Below are positions 37,001 to 49,361 of a stretch of DNA of 64,000 nucleotides, piece after piece (positions within the stretch are counted from its first letter, which is position 1; the number at the start of each line of letters is the position of its first letter). Position numbers and translations under genes: made by a program. The notes beneath the pieces were generated by a model. That model saw only the letters and a program-made list of their open reading frames with translations, ran no database searches and was not told the origin of the DNA. The stretch comes from Micropterus salmoides (Eukaryota; Chordata; Actinopteri; Centrarchiformes; Centrarchidae), in contig NW_024040928.1 in the NCBI RefSeq assembly GCF_014851395.1, positions 9,797,728 through 9,861,727 on the forward strand, given 5' to 3'.

Positions 37001-40000
37001 AGAGTGGAGCACAAATGTTGATCAATTGAAATGAACGAAAGGGGACTTTCAGAGAATTTCTGTAGTGATTAGTTGTTGGTCTCACCATTCAGCTTTTCCA
37101 CTCCCTCTTCTACGCACTCTTTCCTAAGTATACCAGCTGTCTCACTCTGTCTTTGAGTGAGAAATTCTTCCCTGCATGGCAGGTTTTCAGTAACATGTAG
37201 CCTACAAGTTGGCATGCTACCTTAGGCTTCAGTTGAGTAATCAGAGATCTTATGTAGGTCACACACAGGCACACAGGATCTTCATCCTTGTTAAGGTAAG
37301 TACATGTTTACTTAGCGATCACCGTCCACTCATATACCACCTTGCTGTTTAATGACTAAATGAAAAGTAAAAACAGATGCAGGCAATAATAACATTGATT
37401 TCACTGCCATATGTGCTGTTTGCTCAGAGAACAGAGGTCTTCTGGGTGTTATAAAAACACTGTATTCCATGCTAAGGGCTCTCACTGAATTAAAGACTGC
37501 CTTTATGCAGTGTAAACAATAGCATTGTTATGTTACTGCTCTGTCTCACGACACAAGCGGTGTGTGACTGATGTATGCAGTGAAGCATTTGCAAATGTGA
37601 ACCCCTCTGCTAACTGGATTCTGTCTGATAGGGCTTAGTTTAATCTAATTCATAGTAATGCAATTGAACAAACCTGCCACCACCACAATGTTGTAGTCTG
37701 TCTACGATCTTGAATCAATTTTCCGGCAGAAGGGCAGCATGTTGAAGCTTTGAGTTTTTGCATGTGTGTCATTTTTTTTTCTTGTGTATCCTGATTGGTG
37801 GTTGTTTTGCTGGAGGTCATAACATAGACTGTTTAAATAACCAGTTGACTTGAAGTGTGTGGGTTTTCTTCTTGCTTTTACTCTTAGTGTAACATGCCAC
37901 AATATCATGAACACATGTTCAATATAATGCAATCCAGAAGCCCTGCGACAACTACTACTGTTGTGAAGCTTTTATTACATTTTTATTTGAACCATGTCAG
38001 AAGGGTGTTGATGCAACAAAATACTATATTTGAGACTAAAATTTCTGGCATTAATTTCTTTAATTCCAGTATATTATAAGGTATTTCACTTCTTTTGTCC
38101 CCATCTTATGTGCAGATGAGCAACTGGGTTTCACAACAACAAGAATACCTTCCAATGTAAATCAATCGAATACAACAACACTACAAACTATGTGCTATGA
38201 CCTTTCTGGCATATTTTCGCTAAAATTTAGAAGGGCTGTTGTAGAGGTCGGATGTTAATGTGTCAAATTAGTACAGTACATCATGGCTACTTAGGTGTCA
38301 CTATTGTAGTGTGCTGTCTATGGGAGTTGGCTCCCTCTGGCTTCTGGGTTTCTCTTCATTTCCTCCCCTTTGCTCTCATCCCTATCAAGCTCAGTACAGG
38401 AACCCTGCAGGTCCACAGTAGCTATATGATATGTTGGTGTTTTTCCTACTTTTAATGAGCTTTGTATTTGGTATTTATGTGTCATGTGTAATGAGATGGA
38501 CGTCCATGCAGATGAGGCAGTGCAAGGCAGAGTGTTATCATATCTTGGTGGAAACTGGCACTGACAAGTGGATTTGTGGTTAACTTTATATAAATAATGT
38601 GCACCATACACACCAGGCTGCCGTAAAATAGCCAGACAGACATTTGTGTCCGTATACCTGTAGACTGGACATACATTGAACAATTAATGATTCTCTGTCT
38701 TCTTAATCTTATTATGCTCTCTCCAAACCTCGCACTGTCTCCCTCTTTTCTCCTCTTGCAATAACAACGGGAGTAGGGAGCATAGCTTTCTTTTCAAATT
38801 GTCTGCCAAAGTGCTGTTTAATTTTTAATTCAGAAGATGCAATTTTAATTGCAATATTATGTGATGCAGCGGAATTATTAATGTAAGTGTCTTATTTCAA
38901 CTTCATAGTAATGAGTCATGAAGCAAGTGATATTTTAGAAGAAATATTCATTCAGATCTAAAGAGAATTATTTTGGAAATTGTCTGTTGAAGCAATCACA
39001 AATATCTTATACAGCCTAAACTATTGGTTCACTCACAGCTTTGGTAGCAATAGAATTATTATCACATCTGAACTTAAATGCCACATAATTAATAACTTGA
39101 GTTAATTAAACTATATACAACCAGCAAAATGAAACGTTTTAAAAATTCTAATATACAATATACTTTTAACGTAAGCCTACCAGGGAGATATTATGTGGAT
39201 TGTTGTACTGAAAAATCAAAAGGTGGCTTAACACATTAGACAGTATATTCAACTTTAAAGAGCCTTTGCCAGCAGATTTGTAATGCCACTTGTATAAAAC
39301 ATATTGTACATACATATGCAATTTGTTGGAGACTTATCAAGTGCCACGGAAGCATTGTTAGAATAAGTGGCCCCAGTGGGATTTGACCTTGAACCCTTGC
39401 AGTGGTGGTGTTTTGCTCTGTGCATTGAAGTAAACAACCTGTTTGTGTCAACTGACAAGGCTGGCACAGAGAAGTGATGCGAGGAAAATGATCAGTGTTA
39501 TCTGTCAGGAGCTGAATATGATCTCCGGAGGAATATGCTGCATTGAAAAAAATATGACAATAGAATGTGAATAATAATACGCTACATACTCAGTGCATGA
39601 TAGGTCATCAGTGTGTCAGAATATTTGCCAGTGCAAATTTTATTCAAATAAAACAAAGGATACATTTAGCATTTACCATTTCAAAATGTGGTGCAGTTAA
39701 TAATTTGCTATGACTGGTTTATTAAAAACATGCGATCATGATTAACAACTTATCACAAAATCTAGCAGCAGAATTTTCAAGCTAGTGATTATGTGTGTCG
39801 TATTATGTTATATATATGATTTGGAGCATTGGTTTAAGTCATGCCTTTTCAACATTCTTTAGAGAAGATGACAGACTGCTGTTTTGTACTATATTATAAG
39901 GTGATTGTTGGCGATACTAAACAAACACGCAAAGGTTCACATCTTTGGCTTTTTGACAGTTCTGTTGGGCAGTGGTTTTGTTTTTGGTAGCAAAGAGTCA

Positions 40001-43000
40001 GTGTAGGTGAATTGGTAGATGTGTGTGTCCTGATATGGCTTCAGCCTCAAGGGCTGCTCTGACCCTAATAGTGAGAGAGGAAGATTGATGGTATTGTTGA
40101 AGGAGAAGCACATTAAGAAACAATGTAGGGGCCTTCCAGCAGGCATGCATAGGGATGAAGTGTGTGTAATGAAAAAGCTAAATGCTTTTAGTATTTTCAG
40201 TTGCATCTCTGTATACTTCACTAACAAAAGCACTTCTATCTAGACTCATGTTGTTATTGTTTGCAGCCGTCTTTATGTAGAATAGTGGGAGTGGCGTGTT
40301 GTATGCTTTTACATCTGCACTCTTAGCTAATATCCCAGACAAACATGATGACACTTTTTCATATGTACAGTTTAGATTAGAGACCCGGATGCAGCAGTGA
40401 GACAGGCCAAGCAAGGGGACAAATAAAGATCATGATACTATCACGGCAGACATTAGTGTTACAGTATGTTTGACTTGCGCACACACACATTTTGTTGCTC
40501 TTGTTATTGTTGTTATTGAGTTGGTATAGAGTAATAGTACAATGTAACAGCATTGCTACGTTTCTGTGTTGAAGTGTGTAGGCTGCTTATCAGATTCGGA
40601 AGAGCAAAATAATTCGGTATAGAGCTCAGAACATCTTGACCAGCACACTGAAATTATCATGTTATTATTTGTCACATTTAGGTTTCACTGTTCAAAAAAG
40701 CCACTTGGACGTTATGGATAATCAGAATGCTTAATTGGACTTTAATCTTTAATCTTACTGTGAAAGGGCTCCTTCCATAGGTTTTCCAACATTACACTAA
40801 CTGTTTTTTGTGTGTCAAATCATGAATTTTTTTCAAAATTTCGGTTATACCAAAGAAGAGAACACAAGTTAGCAAGCAAATGGAGAATACTGTTCACCTG
40901 GCTTCACTGGCTCATTAGTGGCATGGAAACAGTAAGTGGGCTCAGCATTTGGTAAACCAAAGCCATAGAAAGGACACTAAACACTTAGTCCAAGGAGATA
41001 ATAGAAATCTCCTTGGGTTTTTTTTCTTCAAGGTTTTAGAAATATGCATCTCGTTTTTCTAGACTTTCAAAAGTGGAAAAAACACAACTCTAAAGTTGTG
41101 TTCAGTGCTACACTGTAAAATTGTTTCTAATCTGCCAGGTTATACAGTTCTAGTCCTGAAAGATAAAGACAGTGTGTGTTTAGACATACAGTGTATGTAC
41201 TAAAGTAAAGCAAATAATTCTTGGTCCAGCCTGGATCCAACACTGAGACTGTAACTTTAGGACTGTGTTAGTCAGGCCATACATGGTCAAACACAGAGCA
41301 CCTGGGCAATTACTGTCAAGTTGCATGATGAAGACCATCATATAAGTAACATTTATCTTATGCTCTAACTATGACCAGCTGTTGTAGATAAGGTCTGACA
41401 CTGAACAGTATTTTTACTGCTTCTGAGGTTACAAAAGGAGAAGCATGTTTCACTGTAATATGAATACTTTTTTAAGGCATTGATGCTGTTTGCTGTGAAG
41501 TTGTTGTTTTTTTTAATCAGCTGTTAGATTGGCCAATCCTGTCCTGGCTTTTATGAATCTGGGATCAGTGAAACCCTTTGCCTAATAGTGACTCTGAATA
41601 TATAAGAATTTACTGTACTGCACATATATACCGGAACAATCTAGCTGACTTCCTAGTCAAGGCCAAATTCAAGGCAAGAGAACAATCAGTAACATTGTTC
41701 ATGAAATGGTCTTGATTTATTATATGGTAATAAAGTAAGTTAATGATCATGTTGGTAACTCAACTCAACTGGTTTATTTAAAATAAAAAAAATAAAAAAT
41801 ACTCCTGTGAACCTGAATATTCTTTAGCAGTATTATCCAAAACATTGGCTCAGATGGGGATAGAATTTTAAATGATCACCAAGAACATCAGGTGATGAAG
41901 GCCTGACTATAAAGGGCTGTTTTCTCCCTCAGTTTCCTGTGGTTTCACTTGGTTAGTTAAAATGTTATTTATTAATGTTGGAGCCCTTTACTTAATACCT
42001 GTTGTGGATTATGCATTAAAGGAGAGCTTTGGTTATTGTGCTGGCCATGTCAGAATATCCTCGCTGTCTGTGTTGTTCACTTGTGTCCGTTTGAGTGTGT
42101 CCCCAGTCAACCCTTCCACCACTGGCTGACTGATGTAGCTGGAGCCTAAATTTAGTTTATGAGGTGTGGGACCGCTGGGTGTTACCCTAGCTGCCATTTT
42201 AGATGAGGAGGCTGGGAACAATGTGCCCCACGGGGCTCCTATCTATCGTAATTATCTCATTGTCAGGGGTTGGACAGGGGGCTCGGACCTCACTCGCTTC
42301 CTTTAGCTTCCCTCGGTTCCTCACGTGCACACTCACACGTCCAGGAGCTCAGAGGCCCGATGTGTGCGCTGGCATGGCCTTACAGAACCTCAGCGTGCCG
42401 CGCTGCTATTGGACAGATTTCATCCCGCTGAGGAAAATGTTATCTAATGCATACTGTTGAGAGTGACAAGATCTAGGCTAACATCAGACAGGACAGCACA
42501 ACCCAATTAGTCCAAATTAGATATGCGATTTGTCCTATCTGAATCATTTTGAATCCGATTTATTAATATATAACATTTCTATCAGATTTGGTTTAGTCTT
42601 ATTAAATAATCTAGACAGGGTGCAGCCTATTTACACTAGCCTTCTCTCTGTGGGTTGTGTTACTGGCTCCCTGCCTGGCCTTAGTTCTTAATCTCCACAG
42701 GAAGTGTGCATCTGTGTTTTCATTCCCCTGACAGGATGTGTGTGTCTGTGGCATGGTCCCCTGGTAGGACACAACAGATGGCTGAGGGCTGGGTTTGATC
42801 AAGTTGGCTCCTTTTTCATCCATCTCTAGGTATCTCCTGTGGTGCTGTGGTGTATACAGTAGCAGACTTCACTTTGGGGTCAGAACCCGAAATGAGCTGA
42901 GAAAATAAAAGGTGTAGTAGTATTATGTGTTCTCATTTTCTGTTGGCTCTATTAAGAGTAATTGTGTCTTTTAATGAACCTGCACATGGGGGTGAGATTA

Positions 43001-43189
43001 GCGCTTATTAGCTGCTTTATAATTGTGTGGCCTTTCTGTATCACTCTGTATTTTCATAATGACAGCCTACAGACATCTCAAAAGCCTCCCTTTATCTGCA
43101 TTTGTCATGCCGGGGGTGGACTCCCAGCTAGTAGTTTTCTGTAGCCTCTGTTGATGTTGTCTCTGATCTGTGTTGCCCACATCAAAAAC

Positions 43190-43600
43190 AGAGCTCCCCC
43201 CCAACCCGCACTGTACTCACCACCCAATCCCCCAGCCTCTCCAGTCAGACTCTGTCACACACAGCTGTTTCACTCATCCGTTTCTCCCTGCCCACCGATG
43301 TTCTGTTTCATCTCTATGCTTCTCATGTCACTCTCCTCATTTCTGTATTCCATCCTTCTGTCTCTCTTTTTTTTCTACCTGGATGGCTTCATATCTAACT
43401 TTTAGTTCATGCTTTTATTTTATCTTGCCTCTCCGTATTGTGTCTCCTTTGCCTTTTCATTTTTCCTTTGCCTTTATCTCTTTCTCTCCTCCCACCTTTC
43501 TCTAACACTGTTTATCCCTATTTCTTTCCTGTTATGTATCACCCTTTCTCTGTCTTCCTCTCTGTTGTCTCACCCATCAACATCCAGTTTCCCTCTGCTT
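43190..43600. repeat. Pyrimidine-rich tract
   Basis: About 400 bases strongly biased to C and T on the + strand. Overlapping long frames rich in Ser, Leu, Phe and Pro are explained by this bias and by the lack of purine-starting stop codons. No gene is called. Confidence 0.7.
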
Positions 43601-43699
43601 ATCCCGAGGAGGAAAATGTGCGGCTTCTGCATGAAATGTGAGACTTCACTATCCACACTGGCTGATTAACAGCACGGTGCTTCCACACACTTCCTGACA

Positions 43700-43738
43700 A
43701 ACACACACACACACACTCACACTCACACTCACTCACGC
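43700..43738. repeat. (CA)n/(CACT)n microsatellite
   Basis: CA units passing into CACACT and CACT units. Confidence 0.9.
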
Positions 43739-44258
43739 AGGTGGACATTTTCACCACTAAAACTTGTGATAAAGACGTTAATATAAGTAACAGTACACCT
43801 TTTAGAGACTAAATTACAGCCATGCCAGTTGAAAAGCATATGATTGTTTTGATTACATGTAATTTTCTGTATATTAGCAATGTCTGTAATTATCATTATG
43901 AAGGAATCTTAGGCCTATGGGCTGAAACAACTCCTAATCCAAATCGAATCACACCTCTAAGTACCGGCTGAGCTCTCAGACTATACATAGTATGTCACGT
44001 TATCAAGTGCGCTTCTCTTCTTCAGTTTTGCCTGACACAGTTGAGGCTGACGTAAGAAGAGCCTATATTTGGGTGGTGTCATCAACAATATTACAGTTTC
44101 CTGTCAGGACCCCCTCCTCTGCCTGAGCTGGATATCTTACGTGATGCTACACGTGCAGGTGTGTCACATGAATCCAGCCTGACTTGCTTTTTGTGTTTGA
44201 AGAGTAGCACAGTGCACATCCAGACGGTTTGAAGTGCAAGATAAATGTAGACTTAATG

Positions 44259-44344
44259 TCTATGAAGATTCTCAGTCATCCAGGTCATAGTTATCCAACG
44301 AAGGTTAAAGTCCAGTTGCCCTTGACTTTAACCTTTGTTGGATA
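44259..44344. mobile_element. 86-bp hairpin-bearing insertion with 16-bp direct repeats
   Basis: The direct repeat aaatgtagacttaatg occurs at 44243-44258 and 44345-44360. The insert starts with the ttctcagtcatccaggtcat motif also found at the end of the Penelope-like relic near 9719. It ends in an inverted repeat: arms 44291-44312 and 44324-44345 match at 21 of 22 positions around an 11-base loop. It is read as a very short retroelement-derived insertion. Confidence 0.65.
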
Positions 44345-44425
44345 AAATGTAGACTTAATGGAAAATTCCACCCTCGGATACTCTTGAACTGTCTGATATG
44401 CTCAACCTATATCGTTCAGTCCCAC

Positions 44426-45381
44426 CAGGGCTGGACTGGGACAAAAAATCGGCCCTGACATTTTTGCCCGAAGCTGGCCCACCAAAATCAGTCGGACACC
44501 CGTCACCAATACACAATCGTTCCATTTAGGGGGTCAGATTAAGGATGTGATGAAACACTGAGATGTGACATTGCACAAGATTGGTGTCCATGACTACAAG
44601 ACAAGAATATATTGTAATGGACATAGTATTTATAAAAAATATTTACATAAGAAATATTCGATAGGGGGTCTAGGGGTCCTCCCGCAGAAGATTTTTAGCA
44701 TTAAACACTTAATCTCCTGCATTGTGGGGCCATTTTCTGCACCAATTTATGGTGGAAATGTCTTTATTTTTATAAAGGGAAGCACAAAATTCAGGTGGCA
44801 GACATTACATTGCATTGCAGGTTTTCTTAAGTACAAATCAATCTTTCTTATAGCATTTTTATTTGTTAATTAACATTTCTTGGTGCAAGCTATTTTTCAG
44901 AACATTTTTAACAAATGGTTTCAAAAAGTTGTGCCTACATGTCCCCAGCTTCCCCAGTTTGAATGCCTCCCAGGTTGAGCTACATGCTTACCGCTTCACC
45001 TCCACTCTCCTCCTGCTTTCTCTCTCACTCAGCCCTGTCACTTTGTCCCTCTGTTTTGCTAACAGAGGCCTCCTCCTCTGCCTGGCAGTGGCTACAGCTC
45101 TCCTTTACTCCTTCAAGTGCCTGTGCCTGCTCTACGCAGGGTAGCCTACTGCAGCTGATGTTGAAGCTACTGCAGCCCCGGTAGCAAAAATATCGGTTAT
45201 TTTTGCGCATTTGGCGGCCTCCGTCTGAAGAAATTTTTTTTGTCCCGCAACGCAAGAAACTGAGAGCAGAGGTGGTGGGGGCTAGTAAGACATGTGATTG
45301 GGCCAGCCCAGCGTCCGTATAGAAAATTACCCAATGAGCCGCGATCCGTGCTTTATGGGCCAATCGTTGGTCTGTTTTTAA

Positions 45382-45419
<38 letters not shown>

Positions 45420-45494
45420 AATAAATAACTTATGTTACACCAGCCCAAAGGTGCGTTGGCCCACCCAGTATGCCAGATTACCAGTCCAGCCCTG
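44426..45494. mobile_element. hAT-like DNA transposon, non-autonomous, with 8-bp target duplication
   Basis: The ends cagggctggactgg and ccagtccagccctg are perfect 14-bp inverted repeats. Flanks are agtcccac (44418-44425) and agtcccaa (45495-45502), an 8-bp duplication with one mismatch. Length is 1,069 bp. No intact transposase is recognised; open frames at 44963-45184 (+) and 45025-45363 (-) are unassigned. A (TA)n run lies at 45387-45414. Confidence 0.8.
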
Positions 45495-46560
45495 AGTCCC
45501 AACCAGGGGTTATCCTGTGATGATATGGTGCACCCATGTTCCCTCAACCTGCCTTGCCTACTCATACTTAACTACTAATACTGTATATTGCAGCTCCATT
45601 GCATTCTGGCATAGTGAGGCTACTAGTGCAGATTCTGGCATCACTTCGTCTTTCACAGTGCTCCCAATGAAACTATGTAGTAGATGTCTTACTGCATGTC
45701 ACAGTGACAGAATTTTGCTAGTCAAGAGCGAAGCCAAGAAAAACATTTTGAAACATTTTAAAATAGTCCTAGAATTGCAAGACTCTGTGTTTGGGAAGTT
45801 GGGGTTCCTAGGGTTTGTATTCATTCAAGCATAAAATATATCTAAACTGAATTGCATTTCAACTACCCAGCAGTGCCTGTCTTGGTGGTTAAAACATTGT
45901 GCTGAAATACTGTCAGGCTGAATATGGTATGTGTTTAGAGAGTTGTGGAGGAGGGTTGTGCTGAGATGCAAGTTATTTGTTAAAACGTCTGCTGTTGGGC
46001 TGCCAGTAACTGCATAATCGAGTGATTGTGAGCCAAACCATATCAAATTTTATGACTACAGTGATTGATTTGTTTCTACTTTAGGAAATTTCCATTAATG
46101 CCATTGTGTACAGGGCTAGCCTTTTATCTTGTCACTTCATGACTTTGTTTAAAATCACTACCTAATATCAAAGCTGACATCTCTGTTTCTGGAGAGATTT
46201 ATGTTTTAGGTCTGGAAATATTCAATTAGACAAAACAAAAGTCGATTTCAGACATATGTGTACTACAGATTTTTGGAGTTGAAATATGGGATACAGTATG
46301 TCTGGGGAAGAAACCTTGTTGATTGTATTGAATTTTGTAATTCCAAGGAATATATGGGGATAAAAGTATGTGCACCAACAGCTAAAGCCAGATTTTGTGA
46401 TCAGGTAAACCAAGGCAAGAAATTACTTCAGTTAAATCCTCTGTGTGAGATGAGTGTAAGCATGAATGATTCAATTGACTGAGCATAATATGCCATTTTT
46501 GTTATATTTGACATTTGGGAAATTTATTATAATACTTTATAAGACCGGAGGAACACAAAT

Positions 46561-46913
46561 GGGGCGGCACAGTGGTGCAGTGCCACTGTTGCCTCACAGC
46601 AAGAAGGTCGTGGGTTCAAACCCTGGTTGCCCCGGCCTTTCTGTGTGGAGTTTGCATGTTCTCCCCGTGTCCGCGTGGGTTCTCTCCGGGTGCTCCGGCT
46701 TCCTCCCACCATCCAAAGACATGCGGCCTAGGTTAATTGGTGACCCTAAATTGTCCTTAGGTGTGAGCATGAGTGGTTGTTTGTTTATGTGCGGCCCTGC
46801 GATGGACTGGCGACCTTTTCCAGGGTGTACCCCGCCTTTCGCCTGATGTCAGCTGGGATTGGCTCCAGCCCCCCGCAACCCTGCACGCAGGATAAGCGGT
46901 TGATGGATGGATG
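46561..46913 (+). mobile_element. tRNA-derived SINE, full length, with target duplication
   Basis: Starts ggggcggcacagtggtgcag, has a pol III B box ggttcaaaccc at 46613-46623, a long body (gatggactggcgacc, ggctccagcccccc) and a GGATGGATGG tail. The 10-bp direct repeat gaacacaaat flanks it at 46551-46560 and 46914-46923. This is a common teleost SINE type whose 3' end resembles L2-group LINE tails (from memory). Confidence 0.88.
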
Positions 46914-47774
46914 GAACACAAATGTAAAATCAGTACATGTGTAAAATATATTCATAATGATAAATTATAAATTGCCTACATTTTTAAATACTTTGCTTTT
47001 TGCTCTGTTCATCATCTATCTGGAAAGCTCTTTTTTTGTTTTACTTACTATTTGTTGAAGTGCAACTAACATAATAGCTATTCCTACATTTCCTTTGGTT
47101 AACTCTTTGTCAGAAGAAGACACACATTGATTTAGTTGTGCTTTTTTGTACCTTGTACATGAGGTAATTACGTTGCTGTGGATGCAGGTATCACTTGTTG
47201 GGTCTTTCTCTGACTGAATAGGGATTTAAAGTTTGGCTGTGTGCAACTGCAGAACGTTTTTAATGTCTTCCCTGGTCTGTCACCCAAACATTAATACAGT
47301 GGATCTAATTCAAAGCCCACAATCAACTTTTGCAATGCTGTGACCTGTTTATTAGTATTCATTCTCCTAAGTGAAAACAAGATCAATTGTTTATTACAGT
47401 ACATTCAAAGGGGCATCAAATTCCTATTCTGGGGTGTTTTCAGGTCAGTGGTTGGGATATGTACGCGTGATCAACTTCTCTCCCAAACATTCAAGTTCTA
47501 CTTATGTGGTTAACCCAAAATCATGCATTTCAGAACTTGTCTAGTGGTAAATGGTTTTACTCATAGTTATTCTACTTCCTTGGAACAGTAGCTACGCTCA
47601 GTGAATTCAGCATGTATTTGTGACTACAGGAAAGAAGCAGCATGCATTCTGTCCTTGAAACATCCATGAACCTTTACACCTGGTTGTTAACAGATTTCTT
47701 TTTATTAATTCTTTCTCTATTTGTCTGCCTCTTTCTCTCTGTATCTGTCTTCCTCTCCTCTGTTTGTGTCTCAG

Positions 47775-47872
47775 GTTTGTGAGCAGCCATGACTAAGTCC
47801 TACGAGTTCAACTGGCAGAAGCACCTGCCTGAGTTCATGCAGGAAGGCACCTCCTTTGACAGGTTTGATGAG
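47775..47872 (+). CDS. plcb4: plcb4 first coding exon (start ATG at 47789)
   Basis: After a long pyrimidine tract and acceptor (gtttgtgtctcag), 14 bases of leader precede ATG at 47789 (context gcagccATGa). The 84 coding bases give residues 1-28, starting MTKSYEFNWQKHLPEFMQEG. From memory, human PLCB4 begins with nearly the same YEFNWQK segment, which fixes the gene and the start. The donor is gatgag|gtaaaa (phase 0). An upstream frame from exon 2 overlaps this start; see findings. Confidence 0.95.
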
Positions 47873-48845
47873 GTAAAAAGATGCATATTTTTTTTACATA
47901 ACAGATCCGAATGCCCCTTAACCTGTAAATGCCAGATTAATGATACAGCATCATGAGATTTCCTGATAAGCGTATGGATGCTCAGCCTATGTTGCAACCT
48001 AACCTTGTTGATACTGACATAGGTCATTTTCTCTGTCCTATTGTCATCCTTCACCACTAATGACCATCCCCCAGTCATTAACGTGCACACACACACACAT
48101 AACGTAGCAGAGGCGTCTCCTTTTTAACCACATACGTCACTGTTGTAGTCAGAGCTCTAGCTGTAGGCAGGGCACATTGATCAGGCTCATTAAGAAGCTT
48201 CGGCATGGCGACAGCTTGGCTGCATAACGACCACAGAGAGTCTTAACCAGCAAAAAAAATTGTCTGTGCGTGTGATCTCAGTGAGTGAATGTGTTTTTAC
48301 ATAGACCATTAATCACTGTGAATTAATCATTTTCTTCACTGGTATATTGATTTTTTATTTTTTTTTTTTTTTTATAGGTGCACATGTATGATTGAAATCA
48401 GTAGAAAATGTGCAAAAATAGTATTGCAAAGTTGAGACTGATTTTGCATACGTAAGGATGTCAAACACACTTAAAGGGTGCTGTACAAAAGACAAAACTC
48501 TGAAACGCCATAATGAACCACCAACAGATAACTGAGCTAAGAAAAATATAAATGAATCATTGAAAAGCTAAAAAAACAGATTATTTTTAAAACGGAGCAA
48601 CAAGCAAATTTATTGCTTGTCTTTCCAATAGCAATATAATTAACTATTTACCAATAACATTAGTGTCACAAAATATCCATCTTGCTCTGTGTGCATGTGT
48701 GTAATATGACCCCGTGTATATCTTTCTGTCTTTTGGCCCACGTTTCCTCTGACTAACTTAATCAGGACACTTAGCTAGGACATTTGCAGAGCAAAGGCAA
48801 AGTGTGTCACACACACGCCCATGCGCGCATGGGCGCGTGCAGACT

Positions 48846-48887
<42 letters not shown>

Positions 48888-49320
48888 TGAGCACACTCTT
48901 GCACACATCAGGAAATCCCCTCAGTCCTCTCTGTTTATGTGGGCAGCTGGGGGGGGGGGGGATCCCTCTTAGGCAGAGAAGAAAACTTGAAAGAGCGTAG
49001 GGAAAAGCATCATCGAATCCACAGCCATGTCAACGTGAGCCATGAAACTGGGCCGGCATGCTTCTGAAGACAGTCCTCGGTGTGTTGCTGCTGTGAATAT
49101 GAGGACTGGTCTGAATGGTAATAAGGTCAACCTGCGCCAGTCACCTTAAAGGTTAGAATTAATGATGTCAGCTGGGACATACCACTAAACTCTTATGACT
49201 GCATTTGGTCATTAATGAATCATTATACAGTGCTAATTACTGATCCTTTATTTTATCTGAAGAGTAAAGGCAAGAATTTCTTTGATAATAGTTCTTGTAT
49301 GATTATCAACTCTTGCTTGG

Positions 49321-49361
<41 letters not shown>

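Noticed and set aside
43151..43669. Overlapping long frames rich in Ser, Leu, Phe and Pro
   Set aside because: They lie in a pyrimidine-rich tract that lacks stop codons for compositional reasons.
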